NCBI RefSeq assembly: GCF_032884065.1
Contig: NC_088873.1
Location: 33,514,227-33,578,226, forward strand
DNA: 64,000 nt
Direction: 5' to 3'
Source of the DNA: Artemia franciscana
Lineage: Eukaryota > Arthropoda > Branchiopoda > Anostraca > Artemiidae
The notes beneath the pieces were generated by a model. The model worked only from the letters and a program-made list of their open reading frames with translations. It did no database searches and was not told the origin of the DNA. This document shows, piece after piece, positions 9,644 to 37,270 of this stretch. Position 1 is the first letter of the stretch, and each line of letters opens with the position of its first letter. A program made the translations under genes and the position numbers.

Positions 9644-11440
<1,797 letters not shown>

Positions 11441-11444
11441 TAAA

Positions 11445-12012
11445 AAAAAAACTAACAAAACTAAAAAGAAGGTAAAAACTACAAAAAAACTAAAAAGAAA
11501 AAAAAAACTAAAAACTAATAAAAAAACTAAAAAATCTAAAAATCTAAATAAACTAAAAAAGAAAAAAAAAGGAAAAAAATAAAGGAGAAAAACAAAACTA
11601 AAAAACGAATTTATATACAGACCGGTACACCGGGATACAAATGACGACCGGGACACAGGGAATATAAATGACGACCGGGACACAGGGACACAACTACAAC
11701 GGGGACACCGGGGGAAACAGGGGGATATAAATGACGACCGGGACAAAAAAACTAAAAAGAAAAAAAAAACTAAAAACTAATAAAAAGACTAAAAAATCTA
11801 AAAATCTAAATAAGCTAAAAAAGAAAAAAAAAGGAAAAAAATAAAGGAGAAAAACAAAACTAAAAAACGAATGTATATACAGACCGGGACACCGGGATAC
11901 AAATGACGACCGGGACACAGGGAATATAAATGACGACCGGGACACAGGGACACAACTACAACGGGGACACCGGGGGAAACAGGGGGATATAAATGACGAC
12001 CGGGACACCGGG
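11445..12012 (+). repeat. Tandem duplication, unit about 290 bp
   Basis: Two units (about 11478-11744 and 11745-12012) consist of an A-rich stretch with AAATCTAAAAATCTAAATAA, the AAAACGAATGTATATACAG phrase and a GACCGGGACAC minisatellite. They differ at few positions. Confidence 0.8.
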
Positions 12013-12220
12013 ACAGGGAATGGTCGATTAGCAATCACCATCAACAAAGCTCAAGGGCAATCATTAGAATCATGAGGTATAGATCTGAATACAGATTGTT
12101 TTCCCATGGACCATTATATGTTGCATGTTCAAGAGTCGGTAAACCTGACAATCTATTTATATGCAAAGACAATGGGACAGCAAAGAATGTTGTATATTCG
12201 CAAGTTTTACGTAGTTAAAA
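12013..12220 (+). pseudogene. Helitron helicase C-terminus, remnant B
   Basis: The frame reads LAITINKAQGQSLES, then a stop; in the next frame [14 protein letters not shown] continues to the terminal stop at about 12220. This is the best-preserved of the helicase ends in the nest. Confidence 0.75.
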
Positions 12221-12424
<204 letters not shown>

Positions 12425-12576
12425 ATATTCACAGGTGGGACATAGGGACACAACTACAATGGCACGTAACTATTATGGCGCGTAACGACTTACGCGCGCG
12501 GGGGGGCTTGGGGGGGGAGCGAAGCGCCCCCACCAACTAGGTGTTGGGGTGGCGCGAAGTGCCACCCCAACAGCTA

Positions 12577-12577
<1 letters not shown>
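12425..12577 (+). mobile_element. Helitron 3' end
   Basis: CACAGGTGGGACATAGGGAC, the GCGTAACGACTTACGCGCGC segment, a G-rich run and the hairpin GGGGTGGCGCGAAGTGCC are followed by CAGCTAG at 12571-12577. The TTGGGGTGGCG stem is palindromic with one mismatch. Confidence 0.8.

Positions 12578-12631
<54 letters not shown>
12578..12631. repeat. (TA)n tract
   Basis: TA microsatellite between two Helitron 3' ends. Confidence 0.95.
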
Positions 12632-12635
<4 letters not shown>

Positions 12636-12785
12636 CAAGTGGGACACAGGGACACAACTACAATGGCGCGTAACTAATATGGCGCGTAACGACTTACGCG
12701 CACGGGGGGGCTTGGGGGGCGCGAAGCGCCCCCACCAACTAGGTGTCGGGGTGGCGCTTAGAGGCCGGGGGCACAGGCAGGATAT
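12632..12785 (+). mobile_element. Second Helitron 3' end, hairpin disrupted
   Basis: Repeats the 3' sequence of the preceding unit but the terminal hairpin breaks off after GGTGTCGGGGTGGCGC and switches into the minisatellite at about 12760. It has no CTAG terminus. Confidence 0.7.
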
Positions 12786-12950
12786 ATAAATGATGACCGG
12801 GACACAGGGATTGTTCGAATAGAAATTACAGACCGGGACACCGGGAATATAAATGACGACCAGGACACTCAAAGAGAAATTACAAACTGGGATACCGGGA
12901 CACAAATGACGACCGGGACACAGGGAATATAAATGAAGACCAGGACACAT
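12786..12950 (+). repeat. GACCGGGACAC minisatellite array 3
   Basis: Irregular GGGACACAGGGAATATAAA units, as in the other Helitron copies, leading into the third helicase remnant. Confidence 0.8.
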
Positions 12951-13117
12951 CCACACATCATTAGAATAATGAGGTATAGATCTGAATACGGATTGTTTTT
13001 CCCATGGACAATTATATGTTGCATGTTCAAGAGTCAGTAAACCTGACAATCTATTTATATGCACAGACAATGGGATAGCGAAGAATGTTGTATATTCGCA
13101 TGTTTTACGTAGTTAAA

Positions 13118-13118
<1 letters not shown>
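12951..13118 (+). pseudogene. Helitron helicase C-terminus, remnant C
   Basis: Starts abruptly at the TCATTAGAATAATGAGG phrase and runs to the terminal stop before a (TA)n tract. The upstream ITINKAQGQ motif is lost. Confidence 0.65.

Positions 13119-13194
<76 letters not shown>
13119..13194. repeat. (TA)n tract
   Basis: Pure TA microsatellite that joins a plus-strand helicase remnant to the 3' end of an inverted Helitron. Confidence 0.95.
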
Positions 13195-13195
<1 letters not shown>

Positions 13196-13840
13196 AGCTG
13201 TTGGGATGGCGCGAAGCGCCACCCCAACACCTAGTTGGTGGGGCGCTTCGCGCCCCCCAGGCCCCCCCGCGCTTGTAAGTCGTTACGCGCCATATTAGTT
13301 ACGCGCCATTGTAGCAGTGTCCCTGTGTCCCACCTGTGAATAGAGATAGATATAAATATATATTTTTAACTACGTAAAACATGCGAATATACAACATTCT
13401 TCGCTGTCCCATTGTCTGTGCATATAAATAGCATTTATATTCCCTGCGTCCCGGTCGTCATTTGTGTCCTGGTGTCCCAGTTTGTATCATTTATATTCCC
13501 TGTGTCCCAGTGTCCCGGTTGTCATTTGTGTCCCGGTGTCCCGGTCTGTAATTTCTATTCAAACAATCCCTGTGTCTCAGTCGTCAATTATATATCCCAC
13601 CTGTGCCCCCGGCGTCCCCGTTGTAGTTGTGTCCCTGCGTCCCGGTCGTCATTTATATTCCCGGTCGTGATTTGTGTCCGGGTGTCCCAGTCTGTAATTT
13701 TTCTTTGAGGTTCCTGGTCGTCATTTATATTCCCTCTGTGTCGGTCGTCATTTGTGTCCCGGTCTGTAATTTATCTTTGAGTGTTTTTTCTTTATAGTTT
13801 TTTTTAGTGTTTTACATTTTTTCAGTGCGAAGCGCCGTTG
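13195..13840 (-). mobile_element. Inverted Helitron 3' half
   Basis: The reverse complement repeats 7640-8263 closely: minisatellite, helicase end (13366-13432), the GCGCGTAACGAC segment and the terminal hairpin. Its terminal bases read CTTG where the others have CTAG. This gives a 0.63-kb inverted duplication about 5 kb apart. Confidence 0.8.
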
Positions 13841-13895
13841 GGGGGGCGAAGCGCCCCACCAACTAGGTGTTAGTATAGTATATACTAACAGCTAG
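13841..13895 (+). mobile_element. Outer 3' terminus of the Helitron nest
   Basis: CACCAACTAGGTGTTAGTA is followed by a palindrome GTTAGTATAGTATATACTAAC and GCTAG. The stem differs from the GC-rich stems of the other copies, so it may be a diverged or rebuilt terminus. The capsid-like frame resumes just after. Confidence 0.6.
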
Positions 13896-14680
13896 TTAGT
13901 ATATATTTACCATTATCTGGATTATTTTGATTTTGTCAAGATGTTAATCGTGCTTTTTAGAGATTTTAAACATCAAATTATAATAAAAAGAAACGATTTC
14001 CCAATATGATTATAAAATCTGGAGGTCAATTTTAAAGTGGATGTAATGCATTTATCATGGACGTTACCAGTATTACATCCCAGTTTACCCATATAGACTC
14101 AATTAGAAGCTGGATTAACAAATGAGGCTGAACAATTAAAAGTTGGATTAGAAAAGGGCAGTTCATTTGAATTAAGATGGGAAACGTGTAATACCTATAA
14201 AAGCGATAATAAAACGGATAAAGAATTAATATGGAGGGTAGTCAGTGAACGCTATAATACAACTAAAATTGTTGATGAATTGAAAAGATAACGTTATACA
14301 CAAAACAACATGGTATTTGACCGTATGAAAACTAATAGAATTGACGTGAGAGGAAATGGATATAAATATCCACAAAAATATTTTAAATGTGGCTTCAGTG
14401 ATCCTTATGAAGATTATTTAAACGCTTACTAACGATTTTTATAGTTAGGATATAAACATAAAAATGTTGATAGTGGAACAATTGTAAGTCATAATGATTT
14501 TTAAACAGTATATCCTTTATTTTGTTTGAATGTTGCAAAGCATGAATCGAATATTTATCAATGTGGATCAACTGATGATGTAGAAATTAAACTTTTATTA
14601 CATTAAGTATCTGCTAATCAATACAACATTTACTGCGTTTTTCTTCAGAAAGAAAAGCAATATATGATTATATGTTAATA
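13896..14680 (+). pseudogene. Presumed major capsid protein, C-terminal part
   Basis: Short open stretches in shifting frames show YLPLSGLF at the start, then ELIWRVVSERYNTTKI near 14230, VRGNGYKYPQKYFKCGFSD near 14355, VYPLFCLNVAKHES near 14510 and STDDVEIKLLL near 14575. This order recalls the second jelly roll of Polinton/adintovirus-like capsids, by inference. At least four stops or frameshifts disable it. It continues the gene interrupted at 7051, since the protein pattern before 7050 and after 13896 is complementary and not overlapping. Confidence 0.4.
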
Positions 14681-14686
14681 TATAAT

Positions 14687-14824
14687 ATGATCAGAATTTG
14701 TGCTTTCGCTGTATTACCTCTTGCTTCTTTAAGTCTTGGGATAGTTCTGATTGAAATACTTGACCAATATCTAAGAATAGCAGAAAGAAAGGCTGGACAT
14801 AAAACTGCTTATTCATCCTATTAA
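14687..14824 (+). CDS. Small membrane peptide downstream of the capsid remnant
   Basis: An intact ATG-to-stop frame of 45 codons starts seven bases after the capsid-like region. It has one hydrophobic stretch (residues 4-24, with CAFAVLPLASLSLGIVLI) followed by a polar, charged tail. It could be a one-pass membrane protein of the virus-like element, or chance. Being uninterrupted beside badly broken neighbours is mildly in its favour. Confidence 0.3.
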   Translation: MIRICAFAVLPLASLSLGIVLIEILDQYLRIAERKAGHKTAYSSY

Positions 14825-14836
14825 TAATTACTTGCT

Positions 14837-15076
14837 ATGTATAAATCGGTTGAATTGACTGAGGGAAGAAAAAAAATTAACGAGAAAATAATGATTACAT
14901 CATATAGCCTGATTATGCACCTCATCCTTTTGATATGGTGTCTGAATATTAAAATACAAAGGATATTAAAATTGAAACGTATTTTGCCACCTGGATCCAT
15001 CTTAGGATTGTTCCAAGCTGAAAACAACGATTTTCAAGCATGTTTTTTGGTTATTTCCGAATTATCGACTCTTTAA
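14837..15076 (+). CDS. Unrecognised ORF, last of the virus-like cassette
   Basis: Open frame of 79 codons with an ATG, hydrophobic middle and a LPPGSILGLFQAENNDFQ segment near residue 51. I do not recognise the family. Position and strand suggest a further structural gene fragment of the virus-like element. The stretch IMHLILLIWCL may be frame-shifted sequence, so the visible ORF is probably not the original protein. Confidence 0.3.
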   Translation: MYKSVELTEGRKKINEKIMITSYSLIMHLILLIWCLNIKIQRILKLKRILPPGSILGLFQAENNDFQACFLVISELSTL

Positions 15077-15241
15077 AGCAGTTAAACATTTTCGTCAGTG
15101 TTGTCAGTTCGACCGGGGAGAATAAATCAGCAAAATTAAATAGTTTAACATTCCGGTTTGGCCACAAAATTCAAACATTAACGATAAATATATCTTCAGA
15201 GTAAAGCTATGCCTTCAGGGTAAAGCTCATCCTCTAAATCA

Positions 15242-15243
<2 letters not shown>

Positions 15244-15295
<52 letters not shown>
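15244..15295 (+). repeat. Poly(A) run of 52 bases
   Basis: An uninterrupted A run follows AATCAATAA. It may be the tail of a retroposed sequence on the plus strand, but no element body was recognised upstream. It lies just beyond the 3' end of Cdk10. Confidence 0.9.
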
Positions 15296-15296
<1 letters not shown>

Positions 15297-15306
15297 AGAT
15301 TTAATA

Positions 15307-15312
15307 TTTATT
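15307..15312 (-). promoter_or_regulatory. Cdk10: Cdk10 polyadenylation signal AATAAA
   Basis: TTTATT on the plus strand is AATAAA on the coding strand, 71 bases after the stop codon. This implies a short 3' UTR that ends before the poly(A)/poly(T) run. Confidence 0.6.
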
Positions 15313-15382
15313 GTCCTTGGTAGGGCATATCAAGAAGGTACAAAAGATTACAGATATTCCTTATAAATAGAAAATGGTTTGC

Positions 15383-29749
<14,367 letters not shown>

Positions 29750-30555
29750 CTAGTAAGAGAAGAGCCTATAAAAAGAACACGTCAGAAAATAGGATAATAC
29801 AATCAATAACAAATAATCCATTACTTATATAATTACTAAACCTAGTTATATTTAAACATATTTATATATTTAATTATAACCATGTATAACTATAGAATAA
29901 TACTATATTATCACTATTATGTTATTGGAAAATTTTTAATCATATTTATATGTTTAATTATATCATATATATAACTATATAATATGTCACAATATTATAT
30001 TTTATTACTATTACGTTATTGGAAAATAGAAATTTTATTTGTATAAAAAACTGTTGTAAACTGATCTCTGTGGGTATGGTTCAGTGAGAAAATTTTTTGA
30101 AATAATTGAATTTTTCTTATTTTAAAATCTCGCTTAATAAATATAGATCAAGTTAATACTTCTTCGCATACATTTCTTGTGAGAAAATTTTTGAGCAAAA
30201 ATGGAAAAAAAAACTATTTCAACTATTGAATTTAAATTTTGGAACGAAGTTGTTGCGTCTGCAGCAAACATCAGAGAAAGAAACTCCGATAACATAGAGA
30301 TCAAAGTTTTATAAAGATAAAGATAATTTACCTGTAAAAGATAATTTATCTTATAACAAAAGATAAAGATAATATATCTATGGTATGTAGATGCAGACGG
30401 GTTAGACGCTTATAGGGGTATCAGATTTTTTTTTCCTAAGGAGAGGGTAGGCTCAGGCATTAAAAAGTGAGTTTTTGGCTGCTTTTTACCAATTTTTTTT
30501 CTGGAAAGGACCCTTTTCTTTTTCTGATGACTATTAGCAGTCCATAGAACAAAAT
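29750..30555. other. Intron upstream of the first visible Cdk10 exon
   Basis: AT-rich sequence with short AAAGATAAAGATAAT repeats near 30315-30380. I looked for the preceding kinase exon on the minus strand and found none. Confidence 0.55.
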
Positions 30556-31901
30556 AAAATCGATATGAGATATGGGATATTCAAATCTAGATATGGGAGC
30601 TAAATAACTAACGGAATAAGAAGGTTCTATGAATAATCTCAAGTAACCCGCGAGACATAATCATCTCAGTGATGTTCAGGTCTCCTAATCTGTATAGATT
30701 CCCCTGGGAACGTACCTGAAAGACTAGAGGAACTGTACCTGATGCCTTAGTTCATAGACAAAAATGATTAAAAGACAATAATTTTATTTTTTTGCTCACA
30801 TACAACTTTGGATAAGACAAATTCAAAATCTCTAGCATGAAATGGTGCCCATAAGCACCATAACTCAACCTCTTGCCCAGGCTGTATTGCCTCCTGTTCA
30901 AATAATACCGAAACTGGATTTCTAAAACAAGAACTCGGCAGATGACTCGGGTGGGTGACTTCTACTGAAAATGTTGCAATACCACTGTTGTTTCCCAATC
31001 ATGATACATTGACTCGTTTCCACTCCCAAGAGACAAAAGAGAAGGGAACAAGGATTTTCCCTTATGTTTTTTCTAGTTCATATAAAGTAGTAATAGAGAT
31101 TTGATTTTGATTGACTAACTCAAAGTCAATTTGAATTTGCCAATCAAAATCAAATGGCCATAAGATGCGCAATACTCCATAAGCACGTGTCTTATGGAGT
31201 ATTGAATTTACCTTTAAATTTATAGATGGTTCAAAGATTTTTACTTTAAAATTTTCTTAAAGGGTATGAATGAGATGTTTGGTCCTGAATTTAAGATTTT
31301 CTAAAGGGGAATGAATGAGAGATTTGGTCCTGAATTTTATAGTGGGGGAGATGCTGGCCTATATGTTACATATTCCATTTCCAGTTGTAAATTGGTGTCC
31401 TCATCAATCAGACTAATCCTTTTCTATAAATATTGCATTCTTAAAATTCTATATTGTCAATTAAATACTTTTTTTATAATTCCTCCACCTTAGAATGATT
31501 ATTCAAAATTTTTAGATTTATGTCCCTACACCTTATATGGACCGCACATCTTACACTTGTAAAAATCACATAACGACAGCACTTGACATCAACTGTGTTT
31601 ACACATGGATACCTGATTCCCAAGGTTTGTTTTTATTTGAATTATAATCAATTTTATCTAGTATATTTAATTGTCAATTGATTCCAGGTATTTTAACGTT
31701 AAGGTGTAAAAATATATCAAGATTAAATAATAAAATATCACTGGTACTTTTATTTAATTTAAATTTTCAATTCACTATTAGCACTTTCTTTAATCGTTCA
31801 TCACTTATTTCTTGGAATATTATCTTCACACCATTCACAATTTTCGTGTCCTTGCCTAATTGACTAATTGAACTAATATAATGTAATTTTCTAGTTTATC
31901 A
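30556..31901 (-). mobile_element. LTR of the env-bearing retroelement, inverted and truncated
   Basis: The reverse complement follows the LTRs at 37271, 52462 and 58173: it begins with TGATAAACTAGAAAATTAC at 31901 and carries the GATTTTGATTGGC hairpin and the CTCTTTTGTCTCTTGGGAGT block. It breaks off at 30556, about 90 bases before the LTR end. Like the copy at 52462 it has only one 230-bp internal module. Confidence 0.85.
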
Positions 31902-32090
31902 CCTCAAAGTATCTTCATTGCTTACAAATTTAGTAATTGTTAAGTCTGTCCTATTTTTACGCTTCTAATAAAATGGGAAGCGCAGGATCCGGAACAGCTA
32001 TCTCCAGCAGTTTAAGTACAAAAGTACGGCCGGTACTATTGCTCTACAGCTTTAGTGGTAATACAATTTTGTCTTATCTTATTTTTATCT
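31902..32090 (-). mobile_element. Sub-LTR segment of the inverted element
   Basis: Contains, in reverse, the GGGATAGGTGTTC/GGTCCCGCACTTCCC-type segment found just upstream of the LTRs at 52220-52460 and 57955-58170. It extends the inverted copy past its LTR start toward the element interior. Confidence 0.65.
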
Positions 32091-32242
32091 GTTTCTTAAA
32101 TAAACATTAATTATTTAGATTATGCTCCTTCCGTTTGAATCGTCCGGATCCTCTCTCTGAAAGAATTCGACGGTATGTGACAGGAATGGGGGTATGAATA
32201 ATTCACTAGCTATCGAAGAGTAAACTCCTATAACTGGATTTA

Positions 32243-32930
32243 TTGTTCAAGTTAAAAGGATTAAATTTGATATTGTTGTGGACTTTTCTATTGCGTAATT
32301 TGGTGCAAGAAGACTTCTACGTGCGGATTATAGTATATATTATGGTGGTCACTCAAGCAAAGTTTGATGAAGGAACTAAACGGCTTCAGGTGTTGCTGGA
32401 TAAAATATTAGCGGAACAAAAAAGTTTTTCTGTCTCAATAGTTGCCCTTCAAGACGAAGTTAGGCCAATATCAGCAAATAATGCTAATCTACGAGATAAT
32501 CTACAATTAGAAATGATTTTGAGCAAGAAAAATTGCGGAATAACGATTTTGAGAATAGGCTTTTGGACATCGAAGTGAGAGAAAGGAGATTAAATTTGAT
32601 CGTTCATGGTCTGCCTGCTGAAAAGCATAACCAATCAGTGACTCTGACAAATTGGAAATTACCGAGGATATTTCTCTTACCAAGTGTTATCGCCCAATGA
32701 GAGATAGCAGTTTAAACATTACTGGTAGGAAAACCAGTGTTCGACTGGCCCCTATTTTTATATCGCTAGACACGGATCGTAGCATTCAGTCGATTCTCAG
32801 TGAGGTAAATAAGTGGAAAAGTAGTGGAGTTTGCATTTGCAGCGATCTCCAACCAAAGCTAAATTTTCTACGGAATAAACTATTGTCTAAGCGAAAGGAC
32901 ACGCGTGATTAGGGTTCGGTTCATCTTACG
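32243..32930 (+). pseudogene. Non-LTR retrotransposon ORF1 (L1-type) remnant
   Basis: One frame gives a helical stretch KFDEGTKRLQVLLDKILAEQ and following heptad-like sequence. After a frameshift come RERRLNLIVHGLPAEKH, typical of the start of the ORF1 RNA-recognition domain, and KLNFLRNKLLSKRK near the end. The order coiled coil, RRM-like, basic C-terminus fits ORF1 proteins of L1-related elements. At least two frameshifts break it. No ORF2 follows. Confidence 0.6.
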
Positions 32931-32934
32931 CGAC

Positions 32935-33110
32935 GATTTGGTGGAAGTAGAAGGTAGAAGGATGTGATTGTATTGTCTACTTCTGAATTATACGAATTGT
33001 TGCCATTTTTTTAATATCTCTTGGAAGTAACGCTATTTTTCATTTGTTTGGTTGGTTGATAAAACATCTGAAATTCACCTACTGTATGTCACTTGGGTTA
33101 CTGGCCCAAA
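32935..33110 (+). repeat. 176-bp segment, duplicated at 34330
   Basis: Shares CTTCTGAATTATACGAATTG and CACTTGGGTTACTGGCCCAA with 34330-34511. The two copies are about 1.4 kb apart in the same direction, suggesting a tandem duplication of the DNA between. Confidence 0.8.
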
Positions 33111-33748
33111 GATTGTGTCTTGTTTGTTACGTCATCAGCAACCATTGGGGTGTCTTGGTCATTGATTTTCTGCAGGTATTTTCTTTGGGATTGAACTTTT
33201 TGGTGACGGAATCTTACGAATAGCCTACAAAGTTTCAGCTTATTTATATCCAAGCAAAGTTGCCACAATTCAAGGGAGATTTGGTACCATCTGGATACTA
33301 ACTGACATCCCAATGTTAGTGTGTTTTTCTGCCCCTTTAGATAATGAAGGAACTATTTACTTATCTATTTTGGATTGATCTACAGAAAATATAGATCGAA
33401 AGTTTCATATATTAAAATTAGGCTCGTGTTAAATTTTAACCGAGACCGAAATTACAGGCTCTGTCACCAGCTCATTATCACTAAGAATTCAGGCCATCAA
33501 AAATTTGGATGAACTTGTGGATAGGTTATAATGATATAGTAGGTAGAATCCACGTTTCTGATTAGCTTTTATTATTATTTTTCATACGCTAGTACTGCTG
33601 CTCTGACTTTTGCGTATTCGAAAACTTGGAAAGATCTTGGATTACTGACTCCGAAATTGGTGTTTTCTACTGGCTTTTACCAATTTTTGCCATCTCATGT
33701 AACGTAACTGTTTTGTTTCCAAGCAGATAAGTGGATTGCAAAATTTAA
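33111..33748. other. No recognised feature
   Basis: AT-rich sequence between the 32935 repeat and the membrane-protein remnant. Nothing supportable. Confidence 0.5.
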
Positions 33749-33841
33749 ATTGATACTAAAATCGACAATTTTGTTTAGTTCAATTGCACTTGTTGGGTTA
33801 TCTCTTACCGCTGCTTTTACTTGCTCTCCTTGCTTTGAACC

Positions 33842-34352
33842 TTGCAGCCCATGCAATCTGGTGTGCAACAATATGGCTATACTACTGGTGACAAACTTCC
33901 GAACTTTGCAAGACCATATTACATTCCAATTTTGGATTTGATCATCTTGGGCTTCTACTTTTTCTCAACAATTACCAGCATGTCAGATATCTGGACTTTT
34001 CGCTTGAAGTTAAGGCTTGGGGAGCTTTTGGAACTTGCTTGTTTTTGATTGCTACGGAAAGCATGGTTATGTACATGGCTTTAAGAAATTTTTTCTTGTG
34101 CTCTTATTTGGGATTTTTATGATTATTGACATGATATTGATATATTGGTACCTTAAATATCTTGAAATTGAACCACCGACTAGAAACCCACCTGCATCTA
34201 ATGATATTTCAACGAGATGCTTGATAAAAGTAAACAGAAAAATGTGGGGCCAAATCATTGTGTTTTATGTGCTACCTATGTTGATTGTTGTGGTGGGCAG
34301 GGGCTATTTTTGCATTAATTTTTATGGTTCATGGAAGATTTGGCGGAAGTAA
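33842..34352 (+). pseudogene. Multi-pass membrane protein remnant, paralogue 1
   Basis: A frame with ATG after the acceptor-like CTTTGAACCTTGCAG gives KLPNFARPYYIPILDLIILG and one hydrophobic helix. After a frameshift a second frame gives VKAWGAFGTCLFLIATESM and further helices, ending at 34352. The KAWGAFG and following helix pattern matches KAFGAIGAFLALILTEVI of the frame at 54572, so both derive from one family. I do not recognise the family. Three to four membrane segments are predicted by eye. It may be a host gene fragment carried along with the duplicated block. Confidence 0.4.
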
Positions 34353-34511
34353 AAAGATGCGATTCTATTGTATACTTCTGAAATATACGAATTGTTGCCA
34401 TTTTGTTTGAGTATCTCTTGGGAGAAACTTTATTTGTTTTGCTGGCTGATAATAAATCTGAAATTCCTCTATTGTATATCACTTGGGTTACTGGCCCAAG
34501 GATTGTTTCTT
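34330..34511 (+). repeat. Second copy of the 32935 repeat, ends at the duplication border
   Basis: Matches 32935-33110 up to the point where the large duplicated block begins at 34512. Confidence 0.8.
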
Positions 34512-34715
34512 CATAATATCCCAGTATTCCATTCTTATATTCGCAAAGTTACTACCTTTATTGATGTTCTCTATTATCCTATCGGATCTTATATTTTTAA
34601 TCTGCCTCTTTGAAGAAGTTAGACCACTGGCTGATGGTAATGATCCAAAAGAAATCAGAAGATCAGAAGATCCAGATCAGGCGCATGTCATCGTTGGAGT
34701 GGCAAACCAGGTTTA
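34512..34715 (+). pseudogene. Membrane-protein fragment at the start of block copy 1
   Basis: Reads YSILIFAKLLPLLMFSIILS and LFEEVRPLADGNDPKEIRR, as in 54707-54910, but without the upstream helix present there. The frame is cut by the duplication border. Confidence 0.5.
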
Positions 34716-35134
34716 ATGGATCCAATCAGGATTCAACCAGGATGAAAACAGCTGTAAGGATTGTATTTTCAAAAATATTAAGAATAACTCTGTGTGGCTC
34801 CAAATTTTTTGCCTATTTTTACTACCAATGATGTTTGCTGGGCTTGACAGAGGTTCAGTGTCGTACCAATTTTCAGGGCTTTTGGAAGATATATTTTTTT
34901 ATTTTGGATTGACGGGATTAACAGTAGATATGCTAGGCACTATTTTGAATTGACAGTTCAGTACATCCTTGGAGAAGGCGCGTCTTTTCCTTTGTCTGGC
35001 CTGACCCTTTACCAAGTAGAACCGCATGGAGAGTGGTACATTTTTGTCCCATTGTTGAAGTAACCGAGGCCCTACAAATCCTCTAAAATTCAGCATTAGC
35101 AAACCTGTTCTTAAAAATTGACTAATATCTTCAT

Positions 35135-36643
35135 GGAAAAAAAACTTGCGCACGACTGGCCATGGCTGACGAGCCAGCAAAAATGAGTTAGAACTCCTCC
35201 CGGAATTAACAATAGAAAATGCTCATAAAATATCTACTCACCAGGCATTCCTTATATTGTACAGAAAAAGGCTGGAAGTGTTATTTGAACTATTCAATGC
35301 AGAAATACAAAAGCTTAAACAAAGCACGACACGTATATTAGAACACTTATCCGTAGGATAAATATAAAAGATTGAAAGGTTTAATCTCAATAGTTTGGGA
35401 ACTTGCTTCTCGCTTGTTCGGTTTGTCCAACGAAGAAGATTTAAATATATCAAGAGATTATGTTAAAAGACTAAAAGCAGCCATGAATACCACATTATAT
35501 GCACAGAAAACACAAGCAAGTACAGCCAACTATCAAAAACATAAAAATTGAGGCCATATAAAAAAAAAAGAACGGTCAACACAATGAATTATTTAAAAAA
35601 TTAGGTCAACAGAGTAATTTCTGATTCTAGTTTAACGATGGCTTCACTTGACTTTATTATAATTTCATTATTGAATTTAGCTACTGATGTCAGTAAATTT
35701 GAGTTTGCATTATTTGAGTTAACAGGAGGATCCCATTCCTACGTCTTAGTAGATGTCTCAATTCTAAAAAATATTCTAAACGAGATAAAAACCTACTTAA
35801 TATTTGGTCTCCATTTGCCAGTATAACCGGAAGTAGCTAACCCATTCTTATATTATACCAAACTAAAAGTGCATATCAGCTAAATTAATTGAAAACTTTT
35901 TGCGGTAGTAAGAATTCCATAAATTAATCAACAGTCCATATATGACCTAAACAAAATATTTACCTTCCCAATTAACATAAAAGAAACAAGCTCCTTCATG
36001 AGCATCATCTGAGAAGCAGAATATATGTTAATAGATCAGGACCGAAGAAAACACGTATTAGCAAATGCCCAGGAATTAAAGGAATTTGTGTCATTTAAAA
36101 ATTTAGTCTGTCAACTAACATTACCCATATATAACGTAAAAATAGGATCATGCATGCTAGATCTGTTCTTAAAGGAATCACAACAACAAGATATTCTTAA
36201 CTCATATGAAACCCTAATAGGAAGCGCAAAAAGAGAAACCTTTATTAATTTACGAAACGATTTATGGTTATTTACAGTACCAAAAAAAATTGACCCCAGT
36301 TATCGAACCGAAATATTGTTACAAGACGTTGGAACTATTAGAGAAGATTAAGGGTACAATGCAATTAACGAAAATAAAAGAAAAATTGGATCTAAAAATA
36401 CCTTTATTCACTGACGAGGACCAAAGATTAAAGTACTTAGAAAGCCAATACGGATTGTTCTCTGCAAGTTCATGGTACAATATTATAATCACAATATTTA
36501 TGGTATTAATTCTTTCACTAGCAATAAGAACGCTACTAACAGTAAACTATGTAAAACTCATGAAGCGAAGAAAGACAAAAAATGATATAATAGAGCCACA
36601 AGAGATGAATCAATTAAACCTTACTGCTCCTGCTGATATTTAA
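35135..36643 (+). pseudogene. Envelope-like (env) glycoprotein remnant, block copy 1
   Basis: Several open stretches in changing frames (for example 35638-35826, 36025-36351 and 36290-36643) run up to the LTR. The last has a hydrophobic transmembrane segment about 50 residues before its end, then a basic tail, the usual end of an env protein. Earlier sequence resembles the extracellular part of env proteins of Ty3/gypsy-type errantiviruses. Many stops and frameshifts disable it. The assignment rests on position before the LTR, the transmembrane end and the general pattern. Confidence 0.5.
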
Positions 36644-37270
36644 GCCATTATAACAGGGAAGATATGACAATACTGGAAAATTAAGAGGTTTTATCCCGTA
36701 CATTCACATATCCTTTCCCTACTGAAAGAAATATTGTTGATGTATGACAGCTGAAAGGCTATGATGCAATATATTGTATATCTTTTTGGCGTATCCCGTC
36801 AAAAATATTAAACATTTGGCAGAAAATTTTATTTAAATATAGACCTCCAACAAGTACGGAAAATTTGTTCCTTTTTATAAATGTGCAAGAGAATTAAGAG
36901 GTCATCTCTCTTAAATTCGGTATTTTGCTCCCAAGGCAAAAATAGTATAAATGCACGATAGTTGGAAGGCTATGATACAATAAATTGTGTTTGTTTTGGA
37001 CAAAATCAGGCATTTGAAGTTTAAAAACTGCAGAAAAATATAATCCAAAGTAAATCAATACCTCTATATAATCATATATTTAACCGCCCCTTTTGAATAG
37101 TGCTTTTATATTTACATGTCCCCATATTGATTTAAAGATACTGTTAGATCGATACACATAAGATAGTATTCTTATTTACTATATGACCTTATATACCTCA
37201 CTTTACTTCTAATGTACTAAATTTAATTAAGCAATAACATAAATTTTTAAGCAATAACAATACTTTGAGC
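36644..37270 (+). other. Sequence between env and LTR, copy 1
   Basis: No open frame. Two imperfect repeats of AAGGCTATGAT(A/G)CAATA (about 36755 and 36972) occur. Compared with copy 2, about 0.7 kb is absent at 37214. Confidence 0.6.

Noticed and set aside
15244-15295. Poly(A) run as the Cdk10 poly(A) tail
   Set aside because: Cdk10 is on the opposite strand, so the run would be poly(T) in its sense; it cannot be its tail.
30768-30998. 76-codon minus-strand frame
   Set aside because: It lies within the inverted LTR and the same sequence is not open in the other LTR copies.
34899-35180. 93-codon minus-strand frame (also 55094-55375)
   Set aside because: It is the antisense shadow of the env region in the duplicated blocks.
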